Source of the DNA: Cheiracanthium punctorium
Lineage: Eukaryota > Arthropoda > Arachnida > Araneae > Cheiracanthiidae
NCBI GenBank assembly: GCA_038373885.1
Contig: JAWZYV010000740.1
Coordinates: forward strand, 62,001 to 126,000
Direction of reading: 5' to 3'
Length of the DNA stretch: 64,000 bases
Made by a program: the position numbers and the translations under genes. The notes beneath the pieces are model-generated. The model saw only the letters and a list, made by a program, of their open reading frames with translations. It ran no database searches and was not told where the DNA came from. Below are positions 1-11,648 of the stretch, piece after piece (within the stretch, counting starts at the first letter, position 1; each line of letters begins with the position of its first letter).

Positions 1-73
1 ATGAAAGAACTATAAACGCCAATAAACACCATTTTCAATAGGGTACATGGTACAATCAATGCACATAGCTGTC

Positions 74-218
74 AACTTGTACGGTTTTTCAAGTGGATTA
101 TTCACCACTATTTTTTTCCAATAATTCGATATTAAAATAAATCAAAATTTTTAATGCATAATAAAAGAAAAAAATAGAAAATAGTGGTGGTCAATCTTCC
201 GGAAAAACCGTACAAGTT
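74..218. mobile_element. Short foldback MITE
   Basis: Arms of about 40 bp at each end are inverted copies; the outermost bases are AACTTGTACGGTTTTT and AAAAACCGTACAAGTT. The A/T-rich centre holds no gene. No convincing TSD. Confidence 0.7.
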
Positions 219-1910
219 TGCAGATATGAATTCATAGGAATAGCACATATAAATTTCGTGGTAATCCATTTATATTTATGGCAGGGGCGCAACCAGAAAT
301 TTTCTGTGGAGGGGATTTGTTAAAAATTGTCAAACACTGTCTAATATTTTGTCTGTAAAAACGTATTTCAAAAAATCTGGAGTGACTTCACTCGACTTTC
401 CGAACACTTACGATTAAGATCATTACCAAGCATTTAAATAAATTTTAATCGATAAATAATCCAAACATATATACCAAACTGAAGCTCAATCGAATGCGCC
501 GTTTAAACGATAGCGCACTTTCAATAATTCTCCCCATATGCCATAATGTAAAAGAAATATTTGTCGTAGCCCTGTAGAAAAACTATAAATCCTCTACACA
601 TCAAAATGAATACCGATCTTAAGATGGTGGTTTATAACATGTATACCCAATTTGATCTCAATCGAATGTACCCTTTAAACGCTAGCGCATTTTAAATAAT
701 TTCTCCCCATAGGCCATAATATAAAAGAAATCTTTGTCGTAGCCCTGTAGAAAAACTGTAAGTCCTATCACATCAAAATCAATACCGGTCTTCGACGGTG
801 GTTTATAATATGTATGCACACAGAGAAACATACAGCGGTGTTCAGAATTACTTATGTCTATTGAGAGAACCACAAGATAAGCATATAAACAAGATTTGCG
901 TAAAACAAGCAGATTCATCATCTCCTCCACACAAAGACGGAATCAGAATTATTTGCAAAGGGGGGGGGGGGGACGACGGTGGCGAAACGTTTGAATACCA
1001 ATCCAGAACTGTATGAAATAGGTCATTATCATCAAAAAGCCATTGTACCTAATGTAAATTTATTTCTCTCGCGAGGGCGCGAGCCTCTTGCCCATGGATC
1101 CAACCTTGCCCCCACAACAGTAGTCAGACTCACTGTATGAGAATACTTTTCTGCAGCCCTGTAAGAAAGTGCAAGCCCTACACATACCGAAGTCTATACG
1201 GTAAGCAAAACAGTGACCTATAATATGAATACCTGATTTCAGCTCTATCGAATGCACCATACACTCTTTCAAGAATTTGCGTCCATAGTCTGTAATGTAC
1301 GCATAAGAATTCTTTTGCATAGCCCTATGCAAAACACACACCAAACTGTACTGACTGTGAGATAGTGACGTATAATATGTATAACCAATTTGCAAGGGCG
1401 TCACAAGCTATGGGGACCGGCAGATAAGCCCCCCACACCAATATTTTGTCCTGGTGGAACGGAGAATACTCCATAAATTTCGCTAGAAACAGCTCTAACT
1501 AAAAAGAAAAAAAAGAAAGGGACTGCCCGCCCCCGTTTTTCCCTAGTAAGTTACGTTTATTCTTCCACCGCACTTTGAAGGTGAAATATAAAACTTTTAT
1601 ATCTGGACAGTACTGTTTGAGGACATCCCTCCCCCTTACTCTACTGAAAGAATGTATGTTTTATTCCCCCCCCCCTCTCCAATAATTTGCAGTTTCCGAT
1701 GCCAATGGCAATTTGAACCGAGTCGAATGCACCATTCAAACAGTAACATACTTTAAGGGATTTGTGTCCATGAGCCGTAATGTATGCGAATTCTTTTTTG
1801 CAACCCTGTGAACGGAATACGAGTTCTAGACACCAAAATCCTCGCAGGTCATGTGACTGTGATCAATAATATACTCATCCAGCTTGCACTTTTGAATGCA
1901 TCGTCTAGAC

Positions 1911-2040
1911 GAGCGGTTCTTAACTTTTTAACAATGTGCCACACCAGTTTTTTATTCTTCAACAATGAACATTTAGTTCTTTTTTGCTTGTTTTCTCGCG
2001 CCCGCAAGGGGGGATGCGGCACACCCGTTGGGGACCGCTG
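1911..2040. mobile_element. hAT-type MITE remnant
   Basis: Ends match as inverted repeats, AGCGGTTCTTAAC at the left and GTTGGGGACCGCTG at the right, the common hAT form CAGCGGTTCYCAAC. The flanking octamers GTCTAGAC and GTTTATAC agree at 6 of 8 positions, a plausible decayed 8-bp TSD. It sits inside a unit of the ~180-bp array. Confidence 0.6.
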
Positions 2041-2079
2041 GTTTATACGCTCACATTCTTTCAAGAATTTCCGTCTTAG

Positions 2080-2240
2080 CATGATCGCCGGCAGCATAGG
2101 GCATGGGGGGCACTTGCCCCCCCTGGATTTTTGTATGCAGTGTTTTCCCTTGCTTTTTTGTTCTTTTCAACATCGTAACCATACTTTTAAGTAGTCTTTG
2201 CACACACACCCCCAAGGGAAATATTCTGGCGGCGCCCATG
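2080..2240 (-). mobile_element. ~160-bp MITE with GGCGCC ends
   Basis: Inverted ends CATGATCGCCGGCAG / CTGGCGGCGCCCATG. Flanks GTCTTAG and GTCTTTAG look like a 7-8 bp TSD with one indel, and the insertion splits an array unit between 'CCGTCTTAG' and 'GGCTATAATAATG'. A related copy, opposite orientation, lies at about 52662-52905, sharing the core AAAGACTA...ATGGTTAC.ATGTTG. Confidence 0.65.
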
Positions 2241-2822
2241 GTCTTTAGGCTATAATAATGTCTAAGGATTCTCTTTTGTAGCACTGTAAAAAAATTGCAT
2301 GTCATACACTCCAAAATCAATTCCAGTCGCTCGAGGGTAGTCTATAATGTAGATACCAAATTTGAACGCAATTCAATACACCGTTTATGAGCTAACGTGT
2401 TCACTCACATACAAAGACATACATATATCACTGTGAAAGTAGCATAAATGAATTCAGAAGACCTCAAAATGCGTAAATACATCAAAATCTCAAACTCATT
2501 TTTTCATGATTACGATACTTTCCTTACATGGACTCTGAAAGTAATAAAGAACTTTTTAGATCATATCGTGCTCGTATCGTAGGAAATAAATGCAGATTCG
2601 AGGAATCTCAAAATATAAATCCAATTTTTCGATATAGAATATATATCGTAAAGAAAGTACAAACGCTCGTATGTTTGTACAAAATTGCTTAACCTGATTA
2701 CCGAAAGGCTCTGGAAGCTCAAGCTTCCCCTCAGAATTTGAAGGGGGGCCAAAAATGACTGCAAACCAGCAATAAAAATCCAAAATTTTGTAAGAATAAT
2801 GTAATTTTGTAAGAATTTAAAA

Positions 2823-2871
2823 TATTGCAAGATTAGTATCAATTTTGAAAATTGATACTAATCTTGCAATA
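2823..2871. repeat. Perfect 24-bp palindrome with 1-nt centre
   Basis: TATTGCAAGATTAGTATC... (2823-2846) is followed after a single G by its exact reverse complement (2848-2871). A perfect 49-nt hairpin is far beyond chance. No flanking TSD or known element ends. Confidence 0.9.
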
Positions 2872-3776
2872 AATAAAATATTTTGTGTGCCTCTGTAAAA
2901 GAACTATAAATTCTGATCACGCAATTTCCAATGATAATCGTGCTGTATCAAAATTCTAGCATAATGCACTTCAGAGAATAAGTTCCATATGCCGTAACAT
3001 GTGTAAGTTCTTTCATGTTTGCAAGCAGGAACTAAACGCTCTATTATGATGATAGACAACTTTTTGAGGATTTCTCCAGATTTTCTACTTTTTTGACCAG
3101 TTTATGTACAGCTGCGGGGGAAAAAAAGGCCCACTTGCTCTTTATTTCGCCGTCGTTCGTCGTACAGCAAAGTTATATACACCATTCGTTTGCAAATAAC
3201 GCATACTTTAATTTACTATTAATTTAATTTGCATAAGGGGCCGTCTTCATATTTAATTCTGCATCCACTTCGTTTTTCTCAATGGCAACACTGTATTTTG
3301 ACTTTATTAACGAAAGAAAACCTTCAAATTACCTTAAATATAAATTTTCACCCATTTTCTACGATAATTTCCGGAGATATTGCGAATTCATTTTTGCGCG
3401 TGTTTGGGGGACTTTCTGCAAATTGAAAAACGCTATTTGTAGGTTCCGAACTTTTCGCCTTTCAGTCATTTCGCTCGCGAGAGTTAAAAGAAATAAATAT
3501 TTTTTTCAAGGAAAATATTGTTCCCATCTCTTAAAAGTTGTTTGTACTGAGAATATTAAGGGTAGAAATTAGAATATTTAGTCTGTGGTCCAAATGACCC
3601 GTGAGTTCATAATTTCCTTTGGTTCATACACATGATTTAGAGGAAAAATGCAAAACGAGTGCTCACGACTTTGAAAATCTTTCTAATTTTGAAATTGTTA
3701 TTGAGTATTTCCCTTGATGGTTCTCTTTGACAGGTGAAATGTTGGCAGGAGTGAGAGGCTGCTTTTTAGGGATGGC

Positions 3777-3929
3777 CGCGAGACGAAAAATAGGCGTCTC
3801 GCAAAACAGCCTAAAAGCTTTGTCTCGTCTTGCAAAATCCCTGTATCGTAATGTTGAAAATGTGTGTCTCGCAAAAAACCTGTAAATCTCTGTCTCGTCT
3901 AGCAAAAAATCGTCTCGCGTCCATCCCTA
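3777..3929. mobile_element. hAT-like MITE (TAGGGATG ends)
   Basis: The left end TAGGGATGGCCGCGAGACGA pairs with the reverse complement of the right end, TAGGGATGGACGCGAGACGA. Internally GTCTCGTCTTGCAAAA and GTCTCGTCTAGCAAAA repeat. Flanks share only CTGC, so the TSD is uncertain. Confidence 0.65.
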
Positions 3930-4077
3930 CTGCATGAATGTTACTCAGCTACTGCCGAACTTGAAGAATGGTTTCGTGATTGACAATTTGTTTGAATTTC
4001 ATGTAAAAAACGCAATTACTTTTTGGTCGACCCAATATTATCACTCTGTTTATTATTTCACTTTCTTCATTTAATAT

Positions 4078-4112
4078 TATCGCAATGTGCAATATTCTTG
4101 CACATTGCGATA
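4078..4112. repeat. Perfect 15-bp hairpin
   Basis: TATCGCAATGTGCAA and its exact reverse complement are separated by a 5-nt loop (TATTC). It abuts the left boundary of the repeated segment that contains the 4169-5171 insertion. Function unknown. Confidence 0.8.
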
Positions 4113-4168
4113 AGATGCACTCAAAAGATTTCCAATACATTACCCTCTATGGACAGTCACTCTTTAAA

Positions 4169-5171
4169 CAGGGTGTCTACCACAAAAAGTAAGCTTGATT
4201 TCTTGACCATAACAAATACGAAACTCTAATATCAAAAATACATCGTGGCAGGGATGCAGAATATGTTCTATCCGGCGTTCTAGAATTGGTGGAAATTTTG
4301 CAGAAAAATATACAACTGATTTTGATTTTAACAATGAATTACAAAATTCTTCGAGTTTTTCTTTTCCCTGCCCATTTTTAAAGCGTTCCCCCCCCCCCCA
4401 ACTTTTTCACTGATCAGCCGTTTGCTTTCAGTTAACTTGGACCAATTGCTATTTTGTAAACATGTATGTAGCTTGTACATTGTAAATCTTTTTACATCTA
4501 TGGTAACACAGAACTTATGAAAGTCTATAATATGTCAAAACTTTTGGGAAATTGAAGTTATTAGCTATGAAACATGGAGATCAGCGATAATTATAATTTT
4601 AAGTGGAATCCAAGTTATTGCTTTTAAAAAAGAAAATGTGGAAAATAATCAAAACACTGAATTTGACAGGGAATGAAGGGAGAAAAAAAAATTACTCTTA
4701 AATAATCTTAATTTTAACTTTTTTTTTGAGGCGAGAAGGTGGATAACTGATATACTTTTCTCAGGTTTGAAAACACATACTTGCCAACTTTTGAAATTCC
4801 CAAGGTGTAAAACAACACGCACTCGACATATTGAACTATTGTCAGTTCATTATACAACTATTTGGCAGACATCATTTTTGATGATTTCTGCTAAATAACA
4901 TGTAAATGACATTTTATATGAATTTTATAAATAGCAAACGAACAGTATTTTAATGCTTTCCTATAAAATAAACACATGAAAAACTGTTAAATTTTGTCTG
5001 TCACAAAAAACTAGAAACTAAGAATTTGAATGAAATGGAAAAAGCGTAGTTGAGTCGCAAATCGTGACCTAGTGCTTCATTTCTTGACCTTTTCTTGACT
5101 TTCGTGACCTTTTCCCCATTTCTTGACTTTTCCGTGACTTTCGTGACCTTTGCATGATGGTAGACACCCTG
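4169..5171. mobile_element. 1-kb DNA transposon derivative, 5-bp TSD proven by an empty site
   Basis: Ends are CAGGGTGTCTACC and GGTAGACACCCTG, flanked by TTAAA at 4164-4168 and 5172-5176. A second copy of the flanking repeat at 6880-7000 reads ...GTCACTCTTTAAAGCGTATT... without the insertion and with a single TTAAA, which fixes the boundaries and the 5-bp TSD. Inside are runs of the pattern TTTCTTGACCTTTT / TTTCGTGACC near 5085-5150 and a C-run. No transposase frame, so it is non-autonomous. Another member is at 12337-12869 and a probable one at 20500-21209. Confidence 0.88.
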
Positions 5172-6479
5172 TTAAAGCGTATTTTGGAGATATTCGGCTA
5201 TTTGAAATGAAACAAAATTTATACACGTTATTAAAGATTACAAGGTACACGTTATTAAAGATTACAAGGTTATTAAAGATTACAAGACTTTTGATTGTAT
5301 TTTAATTTATAGTCAGATGAAAATTTGGACCCAAAAAAATGTGATATTGATTTTTATTTTTATTTTATTTTTTTTTTTATGTTTGGTAAAATATGGTGAA
5401 GTCCAAAGACCTAATGTTTCCAATATTAAAAAAAAAAGGTCAAATTCATGCCTGGAATGTTGAGGATGTCAGTTTTTCAAAAATAGGAAGTTGTATTTGA
5501 AGACATAAATCTGCTGCATCTAATTCTATATCTGGAAAATATTTTATTTGGGGGAATATGGTAACGGACGCAACAACAGACGCTTTATAGAATCACCATC
5601 AAACTGTAACACCCTCTATTTTATTTGCTTCAAAATTTTATATTTTTTAATACCGCTATCTTTTACTGTGTTTTTGCACAAAATAAATCTAATTTGCGTT
5701 TATTTTAAGCAATTTTCAAAAAATTGCCACTTAATAAATTTATATATGGTCCCCTTACTCATGAAAATAACAAATTTTATTTAATATAAATTAAACTACT
5801 GAACGTAAAAACTGAAATTTTGCACAGCCATGTAATATTACTTTCTGCATTTATTTCCATCGAAATTTGGCTAGATCGCTAGTCATAGATTTTTTTTAAT
5901 ATTAATTTAATAATTCATATTGATATTTTATTAAAAATCATAACATTAAATTATGTTTGGGTTGGGTCGTTTAGTTCTAATGGTACGAATAAAAATCAGC
6001 TTCTTATTATCAATATTATATGACATATGAATTGAAGTATGAAAAAATATTTTTTAACACATGGGGAGGGAGATTTTGGAAGCTCATAACTCACCCATTT
6101 TCAATTCAAATTTATTGAAAATGGGTATCCGGGGTTAAAATGAGCTAAATTTTTGAAATATGAAGTGAAATCTAGGGGTTCCTATTGGGAAAAATAAGTT
6201 GGTGCGAATTTTAATATGTAGATGGCCCCTTATGCAATTTTTATGCATAGCAAATTAAAGTGTACGTCAATCGTAAACGTTTGGTATCTGTAACTTGGTT
6301 GTACGACGAACGACGGCCGAAAAAAATACAAGTGGGCCTTTTTTTTTTTTTTTTTTTCGCAGCTGTACATGTATATTGTTTCTTTTCCATAGGTATTTGC
6401 TTTTATAAATATTTTTCTTTTACTTATATTGTGATTTAACATGGATGTTACAATTTATTGTCTACTACATTTTTTTAGA

Positions 6480-6775
6480 GGAGTGTTTATTGATTTCGGT
6501 TTGCCTGTCTCTGTCCGTCAGTGCTCTAATTCCCGTAAATGGAAATGTGGGTTATGGTTACGGCCAATTATCTACGCTAGGGATCCGGGACGGGGCTGGG
6601 ATTTCTAAGGGACTTTGTAAGTGTCCTAACCCGTATTTACGCGAAGTTTCGGAGAAAACCACGGAAAACTTCAAACGGTTAGATCCGCGGAAGCGACCTG
6701 ATTTCGAACCAGGCACCTTCCGTCTCCCAGTTCAAAGCGATAGCACTATGCCACTGGTGGGGCCTCACTCCAGTA
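6480..6775 (-). mobile_element. tRNA-derived SINE-like element
   Basis: On the minus strand from about 6775 the sequence has the layout of a tRNA promoter: an A-box-like stretch (CAGTGGCATAGTGCTATCGC) and about 35 bases later a B box, GGTTCGAAATC (consensus GGTTCGANTCC). Past the head comes GTTTTCCGTGGTTTTCTCCG and then AAATACGGGTTAGGACACTT, which resembles a conserved central domain I recall from insect tRNA SINEs. The 173-residue frame on the opposite strand here is an artefact of this repeat. Confidence 0.6.
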
Positions 6776-6879
6776 AATATGCATCGACTACTACGAAAAT
6801 TATACATGTTATTCCTATGTACTGTACTGTACTGTACTCTATTAAAAATAGTGTATGCAGCATTTATTTCTCCTACAGG

Positions 6880-7370
6880 AGCACTCAAAAGATTTCCAAT
6901 ACATTACCCTCTATGGACAGTCACTCTTTAAAGCGTATTTTGGAGATATTCGGCTATTTGAAATGAAACAAAATTGATACACGTTATTAAAGATTACAAG
7001 GTAAAGCTCTCCATCGAAAATAGTGTCGGAATCATTAATAGTTCTTTTAAAGGAACATTATTCCAATACATTTCGGTAATGGCAGTTTAGAAACAGACAT
7101 TCATTTACAGTAAAATGCTATTTAACTATAGAATGTTAGCTTATGGTCTGACGACGATCGTGTGCCTCCCTCAAATGTTGTGCCAAAAATCGTCAATATT
7201 GGCGACTTCAGAGATGATGTTCAGTTATTTGAAAGGAAACAAAGTTTATATATACGTTATTAAGATTCGCTAAATAATGCTCTTCATCAAAAATAGTCTG
7301 TACTATTATTAGATTTACAGGAACACTCAAAAGAATTCGAATGCATTACGATCTATGGAAGTTGAGAAAC
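6880..7370 (+). repeat. Diverged copies of the repeat flanking the 4169 insertion
   Basis: 6880-7010 matches 4112-4168 joined to 5172-5260 almost base for base (GCACTCAAAAGATTTCC, then ATTACCCTCTATGGACAG, TTTGGAGATATTCGGCTATT, ACGTTATTAAAGATTACAAG). A more diverged copy is at 7200-7370 (CAGTTATTTGAAAGGAAAC; GAACACTCAAAAGAATTCGA). The ACGTTATTAAAGATTACAAG motif is itself duplicated at about 5227-5285. Confidence 0.75.
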
Positions 7371-7394
7371 ATTAATTCATTTCAAGCACAAAAG

Positions 7395-8465
7395 AGGTGA
7401 GACCGGGCGCTAATGTGGCACTTTTTTAATTTAAGATGTGAAGAGAAAAACTATGCATATATATTTTTTTTAATTATACTAAATTAAAGCGTGCACATGT
7501 GATTACCCAAAAATGCTTTATGTGTTTTTAAAGACCTATTAATAAAAATAAAAAGTAAAAAATCCATTTCTGTCATTGTCCCAGTAGCAATTTCGACACG
7601 ATTTCAGCAATATCAGTCCAATGCTTATCTCTTTTTCTGGATATATGAATTTAAAACAGTCAGTTTTTTTCCTTAAGTAGTTCACAAGCATTTCCTCATT
7701 ACTAATCTCACTAATGATACCGACTCACTTTTCGCTTTCCTGCAAATTTAATTAGAACAGTCACCGATTTTTTTTTTTTTTTTTTTTTTTTTGAGCATTT
7801 CTTGGATATTGCACCATTAAACTCAGTTGATGAGTTCTGTAGGCATGCTACTGTCTACAGAACTGTCTGAAATTTTACACAGTTCACATTGTTAGGCTAA
7901 TTAATTTGTATTAGGCCGAAATTAATTAAATTATCGGCCTAATTTATATTTAACAACTTCTGCTCGTGATTTACAACTAAAACAGGATTTTTTATATAAT
8001 AACAACTGGTTTACAATCCCAATAGTCCCCATATGAACAGTCCCATGAAGATCCCACAATGAAAGAATTCAAAAATCTCAAGAATTGAAAACAACATGTT
8101 TTATCAGTGTGTGATTCACACAATGCGTGATTTATATTATCATAATCTATACGATATCTGTTATCTTAAAGAATCTTTCTATTAATTAAAAGTTATTTTA
8201 AATCATTAAAAAATGCAACTAAATATAAAAATTAAAATTACTTTGATGTGCTAGAAACAACGATGTTCTCAGGCTTAATACTTAATGGGTGATCAGTTGT
8301 TCTAAGAGGTGTGACTGAAACAGCGGTGTCACTGATCAGTTGTTCCGCAATATAAAAGAAGTACTGTAGCATTACAGTACCTATTCTGTGGTATACTAAC
8401 TTTTCATAGAAATATTTTATTTTGCACACAGACTGCTTTGTCCCATTAGCCCCTTAGTCTCCCCT
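7395..8465. mobile_element. 1.07-kb TIR element (GGGGAGACYRGGGGCTAATG ends)
   Basis: Left end AGGTGAGACCGGGCGCTAAT; the right end in reverse complement is AGGGGAGACTAAGGGGCTAA, an imperfect inverted repeat of about 28 bp. The inside is AT-rich with a T23 tract at 7771-7793 and no coding frame. Flanks show no clear TSD. Confidence 0.6.
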
Positions 8466-8943
8466 ATAAAGATGTTTATAGTTTACTCTTCAGTTAAACA
8501 ATGGAAAAACCTTCAAAAGGTCTTTTACAGGGCGTCACAAATTTGCATTTATAGTGATAATACAACTTTTTTAGATTATCTCCGAAATCTCAGCAGATTT
8601 AAGCACAGTCCATCGCCTAATTTGGCGTAAAATCGTCTGCCTTTTCTAAATTGAGGTGTACATTAAAAATATCGGAAAGAACTAATTTTATTCTATTTCA
8701 ACTTGAGAAAGGAAACATTTTATTAAAATAAATCTGCGAATTTAAATGCGATTTAATTTGGAGGAAGTGCATATCAGTTATCTCTGGTGCATACGTAGTA
8801 TCAAGTAAGCAGTGTTTAAGTGAAATAAATTGCTTAAATAAGGTGTGCAGAGGTTGAACAGCGTGGTTTACACTCCAGGTGGAGCACAGCTCAGGACCCG
8901 TACAACACGGAACGTATCTTTCGTGTAAAGAGGGATCTAGAGC

Positions 8944-9099
8944 AGGCCCGTACCCAGAAAAAAAAATTTCGGTGAGGGTCCGAAAATTTCGGAGCGGGAC
9001 CAAACGGTAAAATAGGATCAATTTTTCTCAAAATGTCTTCATCATTGTTATTTTGTTAACATTTTAAATTTCGGGGAGGGATAGGAACCCCTGGGTACT
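8944..9099. mobile_element. MITE remnant with GTACCCAG ends
   Basis: GGCCCGTACCCAGAAA at the left and CCCCTGGGTAC at the right are partial inverted repeats, with AATTTCGG.GAGGG repeated inside. The left end matches that of the tiny insertion at 17294-17364. Confidence 0.45.
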
Positions 9100-10227
9100 G
9101 CTTTGGTATTTACAAATTTTGAGGTCTTCTGAATTGCTTTATGCAATTTTACGAGATGTATGTATGTGTGTGTACAAGATAGCTCCTAAAAGGTGCATTT
9201 GCTTGAGCTCAAATTTGGTATATATGCTATAAACCACCGTCGCAATATTGATTTTGGTGTGTATAGGAATTATAGTTTTTTTACAGGGCTACTAAAAATA
9301 TTTTTTACATTAAGTTGTATGTCCAATGGACGTGAATTCGATCGAGTACAAATTACTCATGTATATAAAAGATCACGGACACATGACCTGCATAGATTTT
9401 TGTCTGTGTAGAGTTGATAGTTTGTTCATAGGATTGCAAAAAATAATTCTTATACATTACGGCCTATGGACGCAAATCATTTAAAATGAGCTAGAGTCTA
9501 AATGGTACATTCGAAGAAGTTCACATTGGGTATGTATATTATAGGTCACCATCACACGACATGTATAGATTTTGTTGTGTATACGACTTGTAATTTTTTG
9601 ACAAGAAACGAGTGTTCTTTTACATTATAGAATATGGACGGAAATTCTTCAAAGTGAGCTAGTGTTTGTAGGGTGAATTCAACTGAGCTCAAGTTAAGTA
9701 TGAGTATTATAGGTCAGTCACATAACGTGCATAGATTTTGGTGTGTGTAGAGCTGATAGTATGTTGACGGGCTTGCAAAAAGCAATTATATGTTACGGTC
9801 TAAGGACACGAATCATTTAGTGAGCTAGTGTCGAAATGGTGCATCTAGCCAGGGTCTAAATGGTTAACATCAAATTAGGTACGCATATTATAGGTCTCTG
9901 TCTTACATACTGTATTAATCATAGAGAATGTACGAACCAGTTTTTAAAGGGCTACAAAAAAGTATTCTTTTATATTGCGGCCTACACATTCAAATCAATG
10001 TAGGTGCACTAGAGCTTGAACACTAGATCCGATTCAGTTGAATGAAATTTATTTAAACGCTTGATAAATATCAAGTGTTCGCAGGGGTGGCTCAACAGTA
10101 CGTGGTGCCGCCATGCAAACGTTAAAAGAGCGCCTTTTTATGCTCTAGGTCTAGATCAAGATTTTCTCGGCCGCCCGAGTGTTCGGAAAGTCGAGGGGAG
10201 TCACTCCAGATTTTTGTGTGATGTATG

Positions 10228-10580
10228 TAGGGTTGCCAGGTCGCTAAACCAAATAGCCGGACAGACCAGCCAAATTGGCCGGACATTTGGGTAAAAAGGC
10301 CGGACAGCTTACAATATTGAGGATTTTGTCTCAGTATTAATAGGTACGACAAAAAAATTGTATGTCAAATCAAGCTTTTTTGATTATTACCATGAATCTT
10401 GTTAAATTCTAACGAAATATAAATAACATCGAATTCCAAATCAATTCAAGTACTTTATTACTACTCAGCCAAAGTCACCAGTAAAAAGCCTAACAAAAGC
10501 CGGACACCGTTCAGTTTGGCCGGACACGCAATCAAAAAGCCTAACTATGTCCGGCTTTATCCGGACGCCTGGCAACGCTA
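10228..10580 (+). mobile_element. hAT MITE, perfect 8-bp TSD GATGTATG
   Basis: Ends TAGGGTTGCCAGG / CCTGGCAACGCTA are inverted, and GATGTATG flanks both sides (10220-10227, 10581-10588). Subterminal GGCCGGACA-type motifs repeat several times on both strands, typical of hAT elements. A second copy in inverse orientation is at 14187-14528. Confidence 0.9.
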
Positions 10581-10665
10581 GATGTATGTATGTGAGTGAA
10601 CACGGTAACTCCTAAAGGGTGCATTCGTTTGAGATGTGTAATTATATTAGATGTGTAAATATAAA

Positions 10666-10945
10666 TAAGGTTGCCAACCGTTTCGTGAGGACCAGAATGT
10701 TCCGTTTTTAGGACTTTAGAGGACACGTCCCGCGAAAAGCATGTGCGGGACCTAATGACTCCGTAGTAATTATTGTTAATTTTTCATTAGTTTTCCCGAT
10801 TGTTTTAATTTTTGTTAACTATGTTACATGTATAATTATGCCACAGGAAAACATAATATTCGATAAAACTATTTAAAATGTAAAAATTAAATTTGGTTTT
10901 AATTGTTTTTCTCGCAAATTCATGAATAAAAGTTGGTAACCCTAA
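10666..10945. mobile_element. hAT-like MITE (GGTTGCCAAC ends)
   Basis: Left TAAGGTTGCCAAC and right GTTGGTAACCCTAA are imperfect inverted repeats. The inside (TTCCGTTTTTAGGACTTTAG; ATTAGTTTTCCCGATTGTTT; CATAATATTCGATAAAACTA) matches 51126-52119 in order, so both are one family. TSD not clear. Confidence 0.65.
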
Positions 10946-11267
10946 TTCTATGCCACGGTCACATGGCCTGCATAGATTTTGGAGTGTGTAGAGTTAATTT
11001 GTTCACGGGATTGCAAAAAATAATTCGTATACATTACTGCCTATGGACGCAAATCATTTAAAATGAGCTAGTGTCTAAATGTGGTACATTCGAACTTCTA
11101 ATTGGGAACGTATATTATAGATCACCGTCACACACGTATGGATTTTGTGGTGTATAGGACTGTGTATTCTTTTTGACAGGGCGACAAATGAGTGTTCTTT
11201 TACATTATAATCATTCAAAGTGAGTCAGCGTCTATTCGATTGACATCAAATTAGGTCTGCATATATA

Positions 11268-11648
11268 CAGGGCGATTCCACCGTAACGTGTGTGACACAT
11301 TTTTAATGTTCTTTTTCATTGAGTCAGCATTAAAAGATGAAGTATCAATTAATTATATCTTATTTTGGACCTTTTTTATATAAAACTGTCCTACGTACAA
11401 TACAACTATCTAAAACACTTTATAATTAATCTTTAGTTTTATATAACTTGTAACGTGTGTAACAACTTATGGACGACAGAAATTTTTTTAGAGGGTTATA
11501 TTGTGCATAGAATTGTTTTATAATAGAATCCAAAATAAGCTGATTTAAATTGAGATTTCGTATTTAAATGCTGAGCTTATGAAAAAGAATTTTTAAAAAC
11601 AAAAAAACAGTGAAAATATGTCACACACGTTACAGTGGAATCGCCCTC
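11268..11648. mobile_element. MITE with 30-bp TIR (AGGGCGATTCCAC ends)
   Basis: AGGGCGATTCCACCGTAACG at the left and the same in reverse complement at the right (ACGTTACAGTGGAATCGCCC). The insertion splits an array unit: 'GCATATATA' joins 'CTGTCTTACATACTGCATAA' in the intact order seen at 9888-9935. TAACGTGTGTGACA motifs recur inside. Confidence 0.7.

Larger units (their letters stand above)
372..3010 (+). repeat. Array of diverged ~180-bp repeat units, cluster 1
   Basis: A left block (GGAGTGACTTCACTCGACTT near 380, then a stretch ending in AAGCATTTAAATAAATTT) is followed by repeated units with the same order of landmarks: CGAATGCACC, AAACGCTAGCGCA, CCATAGGCCATAATGTA, TTTGTCGTAGCCCTGTAGAA, CACATCAAAATC, then TATAATATGTATACC. 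The clearest units start near 490 and 664; more diverged ones lie at about 1130, 1250, 1715, 2235 and 2870. Units are interrupted by MITEs at 1911-2040 and 2080-2240 and by low-complexity tracts. The family recurs inverted at 9130-11945. No protein is encoded consistently. Confidence 0.75.
3103..6373. mobile_element. Possible 3.3-kb composite element bounded by inverted repeats
   Basis: The segment at about 3103-3250 recurs in reverse complement at about 6225-6373. Shared landmarks in order are GTACAGCTGCG, AAAAAAAGGCCCACTTG, GCCGTCGTTCGTCGTAC, ACTTTAATTT and GCATAAGGGGCC. The inside holds other insertions (3777-3929, 4169-5171) and no intact gene. No clear TSD, so it could also be two inverted copies of a smaller repeat. 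Confidence 0.5.

Noticed and set aside
6445..6966. 173-residue plus-strand open frame (…RPDFEPGTFRLPVQSDSTMP…)
   Set aside because: It runs through the reverse complement of a tRNA-like head and SINE body; the peptide is the usual translation of such repeats.
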